From Caldithrix sp. (lineage in GTDB: Bacteria; Zhuqueibacterota; Zhuqueibacteria; Thermofontimicrobiales; Sulfurfontimicrobiaceae), in NCBI GenBank assembly GCA_020722815.1, contig DYKB01000006.1, positions 62,001 through 126,000 on the forward strand: a stretch of DNA of 64,000 nt, in the 5' to 3' direction. The translations under genes and the position numbers were made by a program. Below are positions 44,338 through 53,416 of the stretch, piece after piece; within the stretch, counting starts at the first letter, position 1; every line of letters begins with the position of its first letter. Below the pieces are notes generated by a model. That model was given only the letters and a program-made list of their open reading frames with translations. It was not told where the DNA came from and made no database searches.

Positions 44338-46179
44338 TTAATCCGGTAATAGCAGATTCATTTTTTCAATTCCTGCTGCTAATTTTTGACGATGAGTGTA
44401 TAAAACATCTGGATCTATCGTAAAATGTGTTAAATCCCTGATTATTGATTTGGGTATTTTCAACAAGCTTTCAAAATAGGCAACGTCTTTCTGATGCGTA
44501 TTTTTCGTTTTGAGCTGATTCAGTTTTGACTGAAAGAGATGAAAATATTCATAGTCTTCCAGACCTTCTCTTAAAAGTTCCCATCGGATCGAGGGAATGG
44601 GGTCATCCAGATTTTTAAGGGGTGGAAATTTAATTTTCGGTTTGGGTGGATAGAAAAATCTTCCATCGCCGTTGCCCCACTCCATTTTTGTTCCGGCAGG
44701 AAGTCCATAGCCCGTGGCGTAGGACATGGGGTCTGTCCACGGGTCTTGTTTTCGCCGCGCTGGAAAAGCCGTTTCACTATTCCAATAGACTGTTTGCCAG
44801 ACCAGAATACCATCCAACTGATATTTCCAGGTCATCCAAAGCCACATTCGAAGGTGAATAGCGGGTGCATCAATAAATAATGTAATGTATGGTGCTTTCG
44901 GATTGGTGCATAAATACCACCAGACCTCTTTTCCTTGAGCACGGGCAGTTTTTACTTCTCTTTCATTAAAATAACGCGGATCAAGACACCAGATATCGAT
45001 CTGCTCCTGCAACTCTTTCCGTGGCTCTTCCGTGAGAAATGTTTTCAGACCCGGTGCCATTTGTCGAATATTTTGATTGACAGAACGAATATACTGATAA
45101 TCTTTTTTTTGCGGTTCATCAAACCAGTAAATGTATGCTTTATCCAGCCAATGGTTCTGTTTTAAAAAATCGGAGATCTGCCGCAGATACCAGGGAAAAA
45201 TCTCATTATATGTTTGCGAACCTTGTGGATGCCCTATAATCTGACCCTTTCCATGCTGAAAAAAACTGGAACTGGCAATTCCTTCAAGAGATAATTGAAA
45301 TGAGTTAAATTTTAAACTATCCAGATAGAATTGAGCTTGCTTCTTAAAATCCCTGAAATTAATTTCCAGATTGAATTTTTTATTATAGGCCAATCCGGCT
45401 TGCTTTGTCATCTTAACTGTCGATTTTTGTAAACGAATCGGATGTAATTGCATGGGATTATAGGGACAGACCCGATGTTCTGCAAAACTTTGATAATATT
45501 TTTTTATAAGTTGTTCAAATTCATTTGAATTCAGATCAAGATAATGATAAGCAGCAACCAATTTAGCTGAAAGATCAAATCCGGAACGTAATGAAGCGAT
45601 TTCCGGTAACTGGAAATCCCATACTTGTAGTTGAATGGGAATCCGAACAATCCCGCCTTTGTATTCTATTTTTACTTCACTGGTATAAAGACCCGCAGGA
45701 CAGGTCGTTGGAATATATATGATAACCCATAATGGATAATTTCGAAATGGGACGATGCTAAATCCACCCTGATAAGGTGGTAAAGGATCCGGCCATTCGC
45801 CTGGAAATCCATTGGTATCACTTGGCTGTTTAATATCGACATACGCAACATGGTGAATTTTTGTTTTAAATTCATACTTTTGATTGGTTTTTAAATGATT
45901 AAACCTGTCAATTGTGAGCCAGATATTTTCTAAAGCTTTTTCAGTTGAGATTATCAATTGAAAAGGCTCATATTCATTCCTGGCGGAAGCGATGGAAACA
46001 GGCCAATTAAAAAATTCCGTTGTTGGTTGAGTTCTAGGGAAAATTTTAATCGTTGCATGTGTCCACCATGCCTTTATTTTCCCGATTTCAGGACGTTGAT
46101 GAATGACGTTTGCATCACATCGAAGAGTAAAATAAACGGCAAACAATAAGAAAACGAAAACCGTTTTTATAGGCTTCAT
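44338..46179 (-). CDS. Secreted DUF4091 (glycoside-hydrolase-like) protein
   Basis: 613 residues with a signal peptide (TVFVFLLFAVYFTLRCDA). The N-terminal beta-sandwich (about 40-185) precedes a TIM-barrel-like domain, ending in the DUF4091 region (WQTVYWNSETAFP...DPMSYATGYGLPAGTKMEWGNGDGRFFYPP...PSIRWELLREGLEDYEYFHLF near 470-570). The DGILVWQTVYW stretch and the REGLEDYEY motif are the best family markers. It lies on the same strand as, and downstream of, two Gfo/Idh genes, which suits release and oxidation of an uncommon sugar. Enzyme activity not established. Confidence 0.85.
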   Translation of the reverse strand: MKPIKTVFVFLLFAVYFTLRCDANVIHQRPEIGKIKAWWTHATIKIFPRTQPTTEFFNWPVSIASARNEYEPFQLIISTEKALENIWLTIDRFNHLKTNQKYEFKTKIHHVAYVDIKQPSDTNGFPGEWPDPLPPYQGGFSIVPFRNYPLWVIIYIPTTCPAGLYTSEVKIEYKGGIVRIPIQLQVWDFQLPEIASLRSGFDLSAKLVAAYHYLDLNSNEFEQLIKKYYQSFAEHRVCPYNPMQLHPIRLQKSTVKMTKQAGLAYNKKFNLEINFRDFKKQAQFYLDSLKFNSFQLSLEGIASSSFFQHGKGQIIGHPQGSQTYNEIFPWYLRQISDFLKQNHWLDKAYIYWFDEPQKKDYQYIRSVNQNIRQMAPGLKTFLTEEPRKELQEQIDIWCLDPRYFNEREVKTARAQGKEVWWYLCTNPKAPYITLFIDAPAIHLRMWLWMTWKYQLDGILVWQTVYWNSETAFPARRKQDPWTDPMSYATGYGLPAGTKMEWGNGDGRFFYPPKPKIKFPPLKNLDDPIPSIRWELLREGLEDYEYFHLFQSKLNQLKTKNTHQKDVAYFESLLKIPKSIIRDLTHFTIDPDVLYTHRQKLAAGIEKMNLLLPD

Positions 46180-46428
46180 AGCGAAAAATATCTAAAAAGT
46201 AAGTTCAAAGCATTGCTTTTGTAGCTCTAGAATCATCACCCTATCTTGTAACACATTGAAGGATTATGAGGCATGGTAATTACCCACTTTCAGGCAAGCA
46301 GGAATCCCCCGATTTCTCTCCCTGTCAATATTAATATAACGATAAAAATTTAGAATGTCAAGCTAAAATTCAAAACCAAACCGAGATTTTCTAATTTTCT
46401 ATCAGGGAAGTATTAAAATTTCTCCGCC

Positions 46429-47094
46429 TCAGGCCAACTCGATGACTTTGGCCACCAGTTTATCGATTCCTTTTGCTACGTGTGCAATCGATGGACCAAG
46501 CATATATGCCGGTGTTGAAACCAGTTTATTAATTTTATCTTCAGTAATTTCATCAACTTTGCACGGGATATGTTTACCCCCCAACTTTTCAATATCGGCG
46601 GCGGTATCGGGTTCATTACCAATGGTCAATTCCGGCTTGAATTCACCTAACACTTTTGCCGCAATTATGGGCGCAATACAGATAAATCCCTGCACTTTTT
46701 GAGCCGAATGCATCGCTTTTATGATTCGTGCGACATCTGGATTGACCGTACAATTTACTCCTTTCAGGGCGTAGTCACACAAATTTTTGGCTGCACCATA
46801 TCCACCAGGAAAAATTAATCCATCCAACTCAGCGACAGTTACCATATTCAGGTTGCGGATTGTTCCACGAGCTATCCGGGCTGCTTCCCGGAGCACATTG
46901 CGGGATTCTGTGGTCATTTGCTCGCCGGTGAAGTGATTGATGACGTGCCGTTGTTGCACATCCGGCGCCATTATGACGATTTTCATTCCGGCGCGATCTA
47001 GTGCCAAAAGTGTCAAGACCGCTTCATGGATTTCACTACCATCCTGCACACCACAGCCTGCCAGGACGACCCCAATTGTTTGGTGATGACTCAT
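46429..47094 (-). CDS. elbB: ElbB-like DJ-1/PfpI family glyoxalase
   Basis: 221 residues of the class I glutamine-amidotransferase-like fold. Family features are GVVLAGCGVQDGSEIHEAVLTLLALDRAG at the start, DGLIFPGGYGAAKNLCDYA near 110-128 and the nucleophile region VQGFICIAPIIAAKVL near 153-168, where the Cys matches that of E. coli ElbB. Such proteins have weak glyoxalase activity and were linked to isoprenoid synthesis. AGAGGTAATTT precedes the ATG. Single gene. Confidence 0.92.
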   Translation of the reverse strand: MSHHQTIGVVLAGCGVQDGSEIHEAVLTLLALDRAGMKIVIMAPDVQQRHVINHFTGEQMTTESRNVLREAARIARGTIRNLNMVTVAELDGLIFPGGYGAAKNLCDYALKGVNCTVNPDVARIIKAMHSAQKVQGFICIAPIIAAKVLGEFKPELTIGNEPDTAADIEKLGGKHIPCKVDEITEDKINKLVSTPAYMLGPSIAHVAKGIDKLVAKVIELA

Positions 47095-47247
47095 AAATTA
47101 CCTCTCAAATTTGATGATTAAATTTAACCTCACTTATTTAAGGGGCTAACATATAAATTTTATTGGAAATTTAGAACAATTTTCGTATGAATAACTGTTG
47201 AGTTGCCAGTAATTTTTCTGAAGTGTAATTCAATTTTGATGAAATGT

Positions 47248-47622
47248 TCAGAATGATTTTTGGAATTTTTCACTTTGCATATCTTCAATCGCTACCATGT
47301 CGCCAGCTCCCCACAGACGTTCGAGCGAATAAAAATCCCTTTCCTCCGGCAGGAAGATATGCACGACCACATCCACATAATCTAAAAGAACCCAGTGCAG
47401 GTGCGAATACCCTTCCCGGTGCCAGACGTGGACATTGTCATATCCCAATTTTTCTTCTATTTCATCACAAATCGCTTTTACCTGAGGTGTCGATTCGCCA
47501 GTACAGATAACGAAGTAGTCTGTTATCGAGGTTACCTGGCGTAAATCCAAAACTTTAATATCGATTGCTTTTTTATTAAAAGCAGATTCAACGACTTTAA
47601 TAACCAAATCGTGACTTTGCAA
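47248..47622 (-). CDS. rsfS: Ribosomal silencing factor RsfS (YbeB)
   Basis: Binds ribosomal protein uL14 and blocks subunit joining when nutrients are short. 124 residues with the family block VLDLRQVTSITDYFVICTGESTPQVKAICDEIEEKL (24-60) and VHVWHREGYSHLHWVLLDYVDVVVHIFLPEERDFYSLERLWGAGDM (64-110). The start is TTG with GGAGGA about 12 bases upstream, a long spacing, so the exact start is uncertain. No nicotinate-nucleotide adenylyltransferase gene, its common neighbour, lies beside it here. Confidence 0.94.
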   Translation of the reverse strand: MQSHDLVIKVVESAFNKKAIDIKVLDLRQVTSITDYFVICTGESTPQVKAICDEIEEKLGYDNVHVWHREGYSHLHWVLLDYVDVVVHIFLPEERDFYSLERLWGAGDMVAIEDMQSEKFQKSF

Positions 47623-47808
47623 TTTGTATGAATTCCTCCAATTTGTTTAATTTTCCCTGGTTTATTACTGGCCCTGGAAGCCAATTACACTTCCATTTAC
47701 CTTGTAAAATTTAATAAGTTCCTTAATTTTTCTGAAGAAGATCTATTAAAAGCTATCAGCTTCGATCCGGCCTTCATCGCTTTAGATATTTGACGATATT
47801 AACTCATA

Positions 47809-48078
47809 TTAATAATGATACCTTGTTTGCAGAAAATCAATTCGATCGTCTGTCACCCGATAAACCAGACGGTATTCCTGTGTGAGTCGACGGGACCATG
47901 TTCCGGCAGTGAGATATTTTAATGGCTCAGGTTTGCCAATTTCCTGAAATGGATCGCACATTATCGCTTCAATCAAGTCAATGATCCGTAATGCTATTTT
48001 GCGATCTTTCTCAATCCAAAATCTTAAATCCGCTCTAAATTCAAGGTGAAATACGGCATCTGGCGATGATGATGGCAA
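47809..48078 (-). CDS. Type II toxin of the YoeB/Txe (RelE superfamily)
   Basis: An mRNA interferase acting on translating ribosomes. The family block FRADLRFWIEKDRKIALRIIDLIEAIMCDPFQEIGKPEPLKY...WSRRLTQEYRLVYRVTDDRIDFLQTRYHY is complete and contains the residues equivalent to YoeB Glu46 (KPEPL), Arg65 (RRLTQEYR), His83 and Tyr84 (RYHY end). A start at TTG 48078, 7 bp after the antitoxin stop, gives 89 residues, near the family's 84; a longer reading frame running into the antitoxin gene is unlikely. The antitoxin lies directly upstream. Confidence 0.9.
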   Translation of the reverse strand: MPSSSPDAVFHLEFRADLRFWIEKDRKIALRIIDLIEAIMCDPFQEIGKPEPLKYLTAGTWSRRLTQEYRLVYRVTDDRIDFLQTRYHY

Positions 48079-48085
48079 TTGTCGT

Positions 48086-48373
48086 TTATTTTTCTTTGTC
48101 AAGACCGAGTTCCTGCTTTCGTTTGTCAATCCGGTGAGGTGTTTCGGTTCTTTCCAGGGCACGATTTAATGCAGTTAAAAGACGCTGATCATTTTTGGGG
48201 GACCGTAATAAATGTGCTGTTTCGGATAAACCGGTTAATTCAGATGCGGCAATTAATGCCACATCTTCGGCGTTACGGCGCTTTATATAAATAATTTCGC
48301 GATCGTCAACTACACGATTACAAAGCGTAGCGAGATTAGCAGGTGCTTGAGAGGGAGTCGTTTTAATAGCCAT
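48086..48373 (-). CDS. Phd/YefM-family antitoxin
   Basis: 95 residues. The N-terminal DNA-binding fold is typical (SQAPANLATLCNRVVDDREIIYIKRRNAEDVALIAASELTGLSETAHLLRSPKNDQRLLTAL), with the KRRNAEDVALI turn and the ETAHLLRSPKN motif. The C-terminal 20 residues are highly charged and would wrap the toxin. It precedes the toxin, as usual, and with it represses the shared promoter through the palindrome at 48389-48400. Confidence 0.93.
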   Translation of the reverse strand: MAIKTTPSQAPANLATLCNRVVDDREIIYIKRRNAEDVALIAASELTGLSETAHLLRSPKNDQRLLTALNRALERTETPHRIDKRKQELGLDKEK

Positions 48374-48388
48374 ATTTCCCTGATCATG

Positions 48389-48410
48389 TATTGTACAATA
48401 ATAATGTATA
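48389..48410. promoter_or_regulatory. Toxin-antitoxin operator with TGTACA core
   Basis: A perfect palindrome TATTGTACAATA (48389-48400) lies 16 bp upstream of the antitoxin ATG, followed 13 bp centre to centre by a second, weaker TGTATA (48405-48410). The E. coli yefM-yoeB operator is also a long and a short repeat with TGTACA cores, so the layout matches that regulator. Confidence 0.75.
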
Positions 48411-48537
48411 ATTACTAAATGATTAAATCAAGTAGTTTTTTTCCACTGTTAAAAAAACGACGAATCTTCTTATTCCGAAGTTTTTAATGGCTTAGGACAA
48501 ATAAACAAATGAAAATGAAATCATTAACCCAAAAGAG

Positions 48538-49614
48538 TTATTTCGCCATTTCTCTTAACAACGGCACGTGTTTTGTGGGTGAATTTAGTAATTCAACCAC
48601 CGCTGTCTGCACTTCTTCTGGCAAAATATCCACCATACATTTAAAATGCTTTTTAGGGCATTTACGAAATCCCAGATGCGTACAGGGGCGACAGGGTAAT
48701 TCCTTTTCCAGGACAATTTGTTGTGGCGCACAGGGATAAAAGCCAAATTCACGGGACGTATTTCCGAAAATTGCCACGAGCTTCTTTTTAAGTGCGGCCG
48801 CGAGATGCATCAGGCCTGTATCGTTGCTAATCACTAATTCACAATGATCCATTGCCGCTGCGGATTCCTGCAGGGATAATTCGCCGGCCAGGCCTAGTGT
48901 GGAATTTTCAATTTGAGACAGAATTTGATTCTGTAACATGATATCATTTTTCCCCCCCAGAATGATAATGCCAACATTATATTTTTCGATGAGGAATTTG
49001 GCCACCCTGGCAAAACGATCGGTTGGCCAGCATTTGGTTGGATACCCGGCTCCTGGTACAATTCCAATAATTCGGGGGAATGTTTTCCAAAAATCTGCAT
49101 AGTTTGCATCAATTCGGGAGCGAATTGGGGAATCAATATAAAACTCCAGCCCCTCTTGGTCATTCTGTATATTATATTTTTTCAACGGTTCCAGATAGCG
49201 TTGATAGACGGGAATGATACAGGAAAATAAATTTATTTTAAAATTTACCAATAAAAATCGCTTTAGTAAATATTTTTTGAAGGTGAAATGCTCTGGAATA
49301 TGATTCCGAAATTTTAAGTAGGCCGTTCGAGGATTTTTATGAATATCGATCAGCCAGTCATATTTTTCCTGCATCATTTCCTGTTTAATTTGACGTAAAC
49401 CGCCCATTTTCGTTTTTTCGTGATAGGGAATAACGCGATGAAGAAAGGGATGCGTGTTCAATAATTCCGCGTATTTGGCTTTGGTGAGAAAGTCAATTTG
49501 TGCAGCCGGAAATTTATTATGCAACACGCGGATCAACGGCGTGGTGAGAAGAATGTCGCCAATGGAACTAAATCGAATGATAAGAATTTTTGCAGGATTC
49601 GGGTGATAAACCAT
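48538..49614 (-). CDS. Glycosyltransferase family 9 (heptosyltransferase-like)
   Basis: 358 residues. It starts with ILIIRFSSIGDILLTTPLIRVLHNKFPAAQIDFL, the hallmark of ADP-heptose:LPS transferases, and has the C-terminal acceptor-donor loop VISNDTGLMHLAAALKKKLVAIFGNTSREFGFYP near 253-287. A Cys-rich stretch near 303-330 (CRPCTHLGFRKCPKKHFKC) is common in this family outside Proteobacteria. It lies 6 bp after a UDP-glucuronate decarboxylase gene, which suits building of a surface glycan or lipopolysaccharide core. Confidence 0.92.
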   Translation of the reverse strand: MVYHPNPAKILIIRFSSIGDILLTTPLIRVLHNKFPAAQIDFLTKAKYAELLNTHPFLHRVIPYHEKTKMGGLRQIKQEMMQEKYDWLIDIHKNPRTAYLKFRNHIPEHFTFKKYLLKRFLLVNFKINLFSCIIPVYQRYLEPLKKYNIQNDQEGLEFYIDSPIRSRIDANYADFWKTFPRIIGIVPGAGYPTKCWPTDRFARVAKFLIEKYNVGIIILGGKNDIMLQNQILSQIENSTLGLAGELSLQESAAAMDHCELVISNDTGLMHLAAALKKKLVAIFGNTSREFGFYPCAPQQIVLEKELPCRPCTHLGFRKCPKKHFKCMVDILPEEVQTAVVELLNSPTKHVPLLREMAK

Positions 49615-49620
49615 TTAGTT

Positions 49621-50553
49621 TTATAATTTTTGAGTTTTAAACCAATCAATTGTCTTTATTAAGCCCTCTTCGAGGTGGACCTTGGGTTCCCATCCCAACA
49701 GCGCCTTGGCTTTGGAAATATTGGGTTGGCGAACTTTTGGATCATCCTCGGGCAAAGGTTTAAAGACAAGTTTACTTTTGCTACCTGTCAGGCGAATAAT
49801 CGTTTCAGCCATTTCTTTGATGGTCATTTCATGCGGATTTCCAATATTAACGGGTTCATTATGGTTGGAAATCAACAGGCGATGAATACCTTCAACAAGA
49901 TCGGATACAAAACAAAAACTTCGGGTTTGTGATCCGTCACCGAAAATGGTGATTGGCTCGCCTTTTAATGCCTGCGGGACAAATGCCGGAATGGCACGGC
50001 CATCATTGGGGCGCATGCGCGGCCCGTAAGTGTTAAAAATACGGACGATTTTTGTATTTAAACCATGTGTCCGATGATAAGCCATCGTCAATGCTTCAGC
50101 AAATCTTTTCGCCTCGTCATAGACGCCACGCGGGCCAACAGGATTCACATTTCCCCAATAGTCCTCCCGCTGGGGATGAATTAATGGATCCCCGTAAACT
50201 TCCGAGGTCGAAGCTAATAAAAAGGTCGCTTTTTTCTCTTTTGCCAGCCCCAGTGCCTTGTGAGTTCCCATGGAACCGACTTTCAGCGTTTGAATTGGCA
50301 ATTGTAAATAATCCAGTGGACTGGCAGGTGACGCAAAATGCAGCACGTAATCGATTTTGCCGGCCAGGTAAATATATTCAGTAACATCATGTTTGATAAA
50401 ACGGAAGCGTTCACATTGTAAATGTTCAATATTGGCGATTGTTCCGGTTAGCAAATTGTCCATTGCAATGACTTCATGGCCCTTATTTAATAAATATTCG
50501 CATAAATGAGAACCGAGAAATCCAGCGCCCCCTGTCACAAGTGTTCTTGGCAT
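49621..50553 (-). CDS. UDP-glucuronate decarboxylase (UDP-xylose synthase, SDR family)
   Basis: Makes UDP-xylose from UDP-glucuronate. 310 residues with the NAD motif [15 protein letters not shown] near 6-20, the catalytic Tyr-x3-Lys in [13 protein letters not shown] near 143, and [43 protein letters not shown] near 173-215, all typical of UXS proteins. GAGGAG lies 5 bases before the ATG. The product probably feeds the neighbouring glycosyltransferase pathway. A close relative (dTDP-glucose dehydratase) is less likely given [11 protein letters not shown] near 75. Confidence 0.93.
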   Translation of the reverse strand: MPRTLVTGGAGFLGSHLCEYLLNKGHEVIAMDNLLTGTIANIEHLQCERFRFIKHDVTEYIYLAGKIDYVLHFASPASPLDYLQLPIQTLKVGSMGTHKALGLAKEKKATFLLASTSEVYGDPLIHPQREDYWGNVNPVGPRGVYDEAKRFAEALTMAYHRTHGLNTKIVRIFNTYGPRMRPNDGRAIPAFVPQALKGEPITIFGDGSQTRSFCFVSDLVEGIHRLLISNHNEPVNIGNPHEMTIKEMAETIIRLTGSKSKLVFKPLPEDDPKVRQPNISKAKALLGWEPKVHLEEGLIKTIDWFKTQKL

Positions 50554-50730
50554 GAGTTCTCCTCCTAAGAAACAAAATTCATCCTTTTTACATATTAATT
50601 AACCAATCGTCTCAATAATTTATAGATTGATCAGGCGATGGTTTATAAATTGTTTTCGCATTAAAGCAAGATATATGCCATCCTGCTCCCTGATTTTTAG
50701 ATTTTTTTAAAAATATGAGTTTCACCCATC

Positions 50731-51786
50731 CTATTGAACCGAAACGAGGGGTTTGCTTTCCAGTACGAGTTTATCTTTTAATCCGGCACTCACCAGATAT
50801 TCCGGTTTTTCAGGATTTCCATAAAGGATGACAACTTCTATTTCTGGAAGTGATTTGGCGAATTGGAATCCTTTTTTGGGTCCCAGCACAAAAATGGTGG
50901 TTGAAAGCGCATCGGCTTCCATTGCCGATTCAGCAACCACCGTGACACTCATACATCCTTGTGCCGGATAGCCGGTTTTGGGATTCAAAATGTGATGATA
51001 ACGGACTGAATCCACTATAAAAAACCGTTCATAATCTCCAGAAGTAGCGACACTTTGATCATCAACCTTAAAATAACCCCACAGGAAATCGCGCTGTCGG
51101 GGGTTTTTAATCCAAATGCGACGTTTTCCGCGGCTTACCTCCCCTGTGAGCAGACGTAAATTGCCACCAGCATCGACCATAAAATCTTCTATCCCCTTTT
51201 GCTTTAATATTTGATAGGCCTGATCGACGGCATACCCTTTGGCAATCCCGCCGAGATCGATTCCCATACCGGGTTGTCTCAAAAAAGCAAGACTGTCCTG
51301 TAAGAGAATATCATCACTCCTGACGAGTGGAAGTCGTTTTAAAATAGCAGCAGAATCAGGTATTGTTTCGCGCGATGATAAGTTGGTAAAATCCCATAGC
51401 GTCAGGATTGGATAGATAGTTACATCAAATGCCCCCTGGCTCAATTCAGAAAATTTTTTAGCCACGATGAGAATATTTTTCAAATGGTCAGAAATGCGAA
51501 CTGGTGCTTTTCCGGCCATCTGATTGATCCGGGAGACCTCACTGGTTGGAATTGTTCGCGAACATGTTTGTTCGATAAGCGCCATCCGAGCCAGCGCGGC
51601 ATCCAATGCCTCTTCAATCCTTTCCGATGACTTGTCCTGATCGTATACGACCATACGCACAAAAGTATCCATCATCATCGTCGTGCGTTCTGTAAATTTC
51701 AATTCCTGTCTCGGCTTGAAACAGCCAAAAATTGTGATGAAAAGAACAAAGAGTGAAAAAAGAATTATCGCTCGTGCTTTTCTCAA
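50731..51786 (-). CDS. apbE: FAD:protein FMN transferase ApbE (lipoprotein)
   Basis: Attaches FMN to a Thr or Ser of target flavoproteins such as RnfG/NqrC in the periplasm. 351 residues with a lipoprotein signal (IILFSLFVLFITIFGC). Family blocks are TMMMDTFVRMVVYD near 36, GMGIDLGGIAKGYAVDQAYQIL near 175-195, VDAGGNLRLL near 207, and the metal site HHILNPKTGYPAQGCMSVTVVAESAMEADALSTTIFVLG near 265-305. The start is TTG immediately after the TAA of the polyprenyl synthase gene, with GGAG about 8 bases upstream. An RnfC-like protein is encoded at 1108-2427, but no RnfG gene is in view. Confidence 0.93.
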   Translation of the reverse strand: MRKARAIILFSLFVLFITIFGCFKPRQELKFTERTTMMMDTFVRMVVYDQDKSSERIEEALDAALARMALIEQTCSRTIPTSEVSRINQMAGKAPVRISDHLKNILIVAKKFSELSQGAFDVTIYPILTLWDFTNLSSRETIPDSAAILKRLPLVRSDDILLQDSLAFLRQPGMGIDLGGIAKGYAVDQAYQILKQKGIEDFMVDAGGNLRLLTGEVSRGKRRIWIKNPRQRDFLWGYFKVDDQSVATSGDYERFFIVDSVRYHHILNPKTGYPAQGCMSVTVVAESAMEADALSTTIFVLGPKKGFQFAKSLPEIEVVILYGNPEKPEYLVSAGLKDKLVLESKPLVSVQ

Positions 51787-52764
51787 TTATTTCTCCCGTT
51801 GTACAATATATTCGGCAAGCGCTAATAACGAGGCTTTGTATGGTGAATCCTGAATATCCTGAATCATTTCATGCGCGAGTTGAATATAGTGGTTTGCTTG
51901 CGCTCGGGCATAATCCAATCCCCCAAATTCGATGACAAAGTTTTGAATGAACGATAAATCAGCATCCGTAATCGAATTATCAATCAGTTCAATCATTTGC
52001 TGACTTTTTTCGGGCGGTGCCGTTCGAAGGGCATAAAGTAATGGCAGGGTAATCTTGTTTTCCCGAATATCGTTGCCAGTCGGTTTCCCTGTTTTTGCTT
52101 TATCACCCATATAATCCAGGAGATCGTCCTTAATCTGGAAAGCGACGCCTAAATACTCGCCCATTTGACTGAGCGAGTCAAAACGCTCATCATTTCGCTG
52201 CGGAAGAGCCGTAATTCCACCTAACTGACAGGATGCTGCAATTAACGACGCGGTTTTATCGGCGATTAATCGATAATAAATTGAATCTGGCATAGAATAG
52301 TCCTGTTTCCGTTCTATCTGTAACAATTCTCCCGCACTCATTCGCTGGGTTACTTTTGCCAGAATTTCAAAAATAATTGGCTGTTCCAGTGTGACCAGGT
52401 ACTCCAGAACTTTTGCGAAGAGATAATCGCCTGAGAGAATGGCAACTTTATTTTGCCAGACAGCATTTACAGTCGCTACTCCCCGCCTTAAATCTGACTC
52501 ATCCACCACATCATCATGTAAAAGAGTTGCTGTATGGAGTAATTCTGCCAAAATTGCAGCCTGCATCGTCGCTCTTGATGGTTTTCCAACTAAATTCGCA
52601 CTCAAAAAAACCAGAATCGGACGGAGTCTTTTCCCACTGTGTGATATGATATATTCAACTATTTGATTTAATAATAAAACATCAGATGATAAATTTAATT
52701 TAAATTCTTTTTCAAACGTTTCTAGTTCAAACTGGATCGGCTCACAAATTTTCTCTAATGTCAC
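51787..52764 (-). CDS. Polyprenyl diphosphate synthase (octaprenyl/heptaprenyl type)
   Basis: Head-to-tail prenyltransferase making a long isoprenoid for quinones. It has the first Asp-rich motif in LLHDDVVDESDLRRG and the second in QIKDDLLDYMGDKAKTGKPTGNDIRENKITLPLLYAL, in the family's usual order. I prefer the GTG at 52764 (325 residues), which begins VTLEKICEPI and has AGAGG about 6 bases upstream; longer frames starting at 52815 or 52881 have no ribosome binding site and add a non-family extension. The ApbE gene follows with no gap, which suits a link to quinone-based respiration. Confidence 0.9.
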   Translation of the reverse strand: MTLEKICEPIQFELETFEKEFKLNLSSDVLLLNQIVEYIISHSGKRLRPILVFLSANLVGKPSRATMQAAILAELLHTATLLHDDVVDESDLRRGVATVNAVWQNKVAILSGDYLFAKVLEYLVTLEQPIIFEILAKVTQRMSAGELLQIERKQDYSMPDSIYYRLIADKTASLIAASCQLGGITALPQRNDERFDSLSQMGEYLGVAFQIKDDLLDYMGDKAKTGKPTGNDIRENKITLPLLYALRTAPPEKSQQMIELIDNSITDADLSFIQNFVIEFGGLDYARAQANHYIQLAHEMIQDIQDSPYKASLLALAEYIVQREK

Positions 52765-53121
52765 CTCAAACCCTCTGGTACTTCGTTGATATTTAATTGT
52801 ATTGTCTAGCGTCATAATTGCAAATGAAATTTCAAAAGCAAAAGTGAAAATATTCACTTTTTGCAAACAGAAATGTAACAATAAATTTGAATTTTGTCAA
52901 TTGAAAATTTAATAGAATTGAAACATTATGAAAAAAAAATGTAAAAATTATGACAGACTAGGCCGGTTTGGCGTCTATTTTTATAAGAATTAGTCGTGAA
53001 ATTGGAGGCGGTGATTTTTTTGCACCCGATATTTGACCTTTTCACTGAACAATAAAAGCGAAAAGAGGCGGTCTTTTGTCGTGACGATATCCAAAATTAT
53101 AGATTATGTTGAAGCGGCATG

Positions 53122-53289
53122 TAATTAGAATCTGTCCGAAAAAGCTACCAGGCTGTCATGGCGAGGAGCGTATTTGGCGACGAAGCAATCTCCGCTGTTT
53201 AATGATGGGATTGCGAGCCTAAAAAACAGGCTTCGGCAAACAACGCCTCGCAATGACAGGTCATGGTATTTTCGGACAGACTCTAATTA
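53122..53289. mobile_element. MITE family 3, copy D
   Basis: A 168-bp element with ends TAATTAGAATCTGTCCG and, as complement, TAATTAGAGTCTGTCCG. The core is CTGTCATGGCGAGGAGCG ... CGCCTCGCAATGACAG. Its right end runs into the target duplication of the next element. Upstream, 52882-53121 shows nothing I can name. Confidence 0.85.
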
Positions 53290-53294
53290 TTCAT

Positions 53295-53416
53295 TTTGCT
53301 ACCGAACACTTTTTGAATATGCAAAATCTGACCCCACCTCTCAAAAAGGGAGAGGATTGTGGTGAAGGTCATTCGTGAGAATTCATGATGATTTATAAAA
53401 AAGTGTATGGTAGTGA
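53295..53416. mobile_element. MITE family 5, copy B, with 9-bp target duplication
   Basis: A 122-bp element, ends TTTGCTACCGAACACTTTTT and, as complement, TCACTACCATACACTTTTTT. The exact 9-bp direct repeat ATTATTCAT lies at 53286-53294 and 53417-53425. It inserted at the very edge of the family 3 element and shares bases with it, so it arrived later. Its core is shorter than that of copy A (ACCCCACCTCTC...GGGAGAGG). Confidence 0.88.
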
